64,000 bases of DNA from contig JAHQRK010000030.1 of NCBI GenBank assembly GCA_019828595.1, forward strand, positions 620,001-684,000, read 5' to 3'. The translations under genes were made by a program, and so were the position numbers. The DNA comes from Aphanomyces cochlioides. Lineage: Eukaryota > Oomycota > Saprolegniomycetes > Saprolegniales > Verrucalvaceae. How positions within the stretch are numbered: position 1 is the first letter of the stretch; each line of letters starts with the position of its first letter. Below are positions 63,272 through 64,000 of the stretch, one piece after another. The notes beneath the pieces are model-generated. The model ran no database searches. It saw only the letters and a program-made list of their open reading frames with translations, and was not told where the DNA came from.

Positions 63272-64000
63272 CTAGTAGGACACTTCAGACTCTATATTAA
63301 AGAACATGTAAGACTTAGAATTTGGTTAAAAGAACGTCCATGTATTTCTTAAACAGCTCTTTTTTATGGTTTGGTGACTTCCAGTCACCAAATGCGGGCT
63401 TCAACCTCGATACTAGCAAAGCCCTGAGCAGTCGTGAAAGATTGAAAAGAAAAGAGATAGGCAGGAAGAGCTATGTACTCTGTTGTAACAAGATGCATCG
63501 TCTTGGGTCTAAATTTTCCAAAATATCAACAACTAAACGACGAGATTGTGTAGCATAGTCTCAATCAGGATGAAAGTCACTGATGAAGCATTCAATGAGA
63601 TATTCCAGGCGAGATGCAATAGCAGGAAGTGCTGTGCTAGTCAAGCAAGTGCAGAAACTACGAAGCGCAGCGACATGGCCGGAAATTATCCGGAGGTGTC
63701 CATTTGACAACATTGAGCTCTTGACGATCTTGACTGCATGAATTATCAAATTGAAGAATGCTTGTTTCAGCTTCATGGGCATTCGAGACGCAGTGAACTT
63801 GGGCTAGAAGTTGTCACTCGAACTCCAAGTAATGCGGAATCGGCGCTCCAACGACGCTGAACGACGTCTCGCCGGGGAAGAACACGATGCACATACCACA
63901 AGAAAACGACGTATGGCAATCGGTCGGCTGTCGTCCAGCGTTAACGATGAAGTACGCTCTGTGTAGCCCACAAAGAGTCCCTTTGCAGTCGACATGATTG
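63272..64000. other. Right edge of window, possible gene on minus strand
   Basis: Two minus-strand open stretches start with ATG: 63995-63804 (MSTAKGLFVGYTERTSSLTL) and 63782-63561 (KLKQAFFNLIIHAVKIVKSS ... ISDFHPD, stop). A GTATGT...TTCTAG intron could join them, but another frame of the same region also reads well, so neither model is safe. No domain was recognised. Confidence 0.3.

Overview
The window looks like nuclear DNA of an oomycete, most likely a saprolegnialean such as Aphanomyces or a relative. The support is very short GT-AG introns (36-52 nt) that can be resolved directly, long ankyrin-repeat and ankyrin-TKL-kinase genes, and a dense mix of DIRS, Ty3/Gypsy, mariner and IS630-like elements. 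Housekeeping genes are sparse: a 40S ribosomal protein uS7 gene (59089-59774), a MAPEG-like membrane protein (14656-15321) and one tRNA-like gene (384-457). The species is inferred, not proven.

Layout. 0-8 kb: a tRNA-like gene, a plant-type mariner transposase ORF, and a decayed DIRS-like retroelement (gag, RT, RNase H, tyrosine recombinase) on the minus strand. 9.2-13.5 kb: two tandem ankyrin genes on the minus strand, both with frame breaks. 14.6-16 kb: the MAPEG gene and a 336-bp foldback element. 16-25.5 kb: a minus-strand, three-module nonribosomal peptide synthetase (A-T / C-A-T-E / C-A-T) with four resolvable 45-46 nt introns and one real disruption in the first adenylation domain. 26-29 kb: a 645-bp TA-flanked MITE and an ankyrin-kinase-type kinase pseudogene. 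29.3-40.7 kb: two Gypsy elements head to head, forming a palindrome with 4.88-kb arms that differ in length by one base, around a 1.48-kb spacer. 41-57 kb: an ankyrin/kinase cluster on both strands containing one long ankyrin-kinase gene, several relics, a polygalacturonase pseudogene fragment and a 250-bp repeat present in inverted orientation at both ends. 57-64 kb: a small two-exon gene of unknown function, uS7, and a complete 2.9-kb IS630/Tc1-like transposon with 27-bp terminal inverted repeats, TA target duplications and a five-exon transposase that keeps frame throughout.

How it fits together. The ankyrin genes are built of 33-codon, phase-0 exons, one repeat per exon, a design that lets repeats be gained, lost or inverted by the exon; the many relics here show that turnover. 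The NRPS would assemble a short peptide whose second residue is epimerised, but it has no release domain and its first A domain is broken, so it may be inactive unless the break is an assembly error. Several single-base indels lie in homopolymers, so some apparent pseudogenes should be checked against reads before they are taken as biological.
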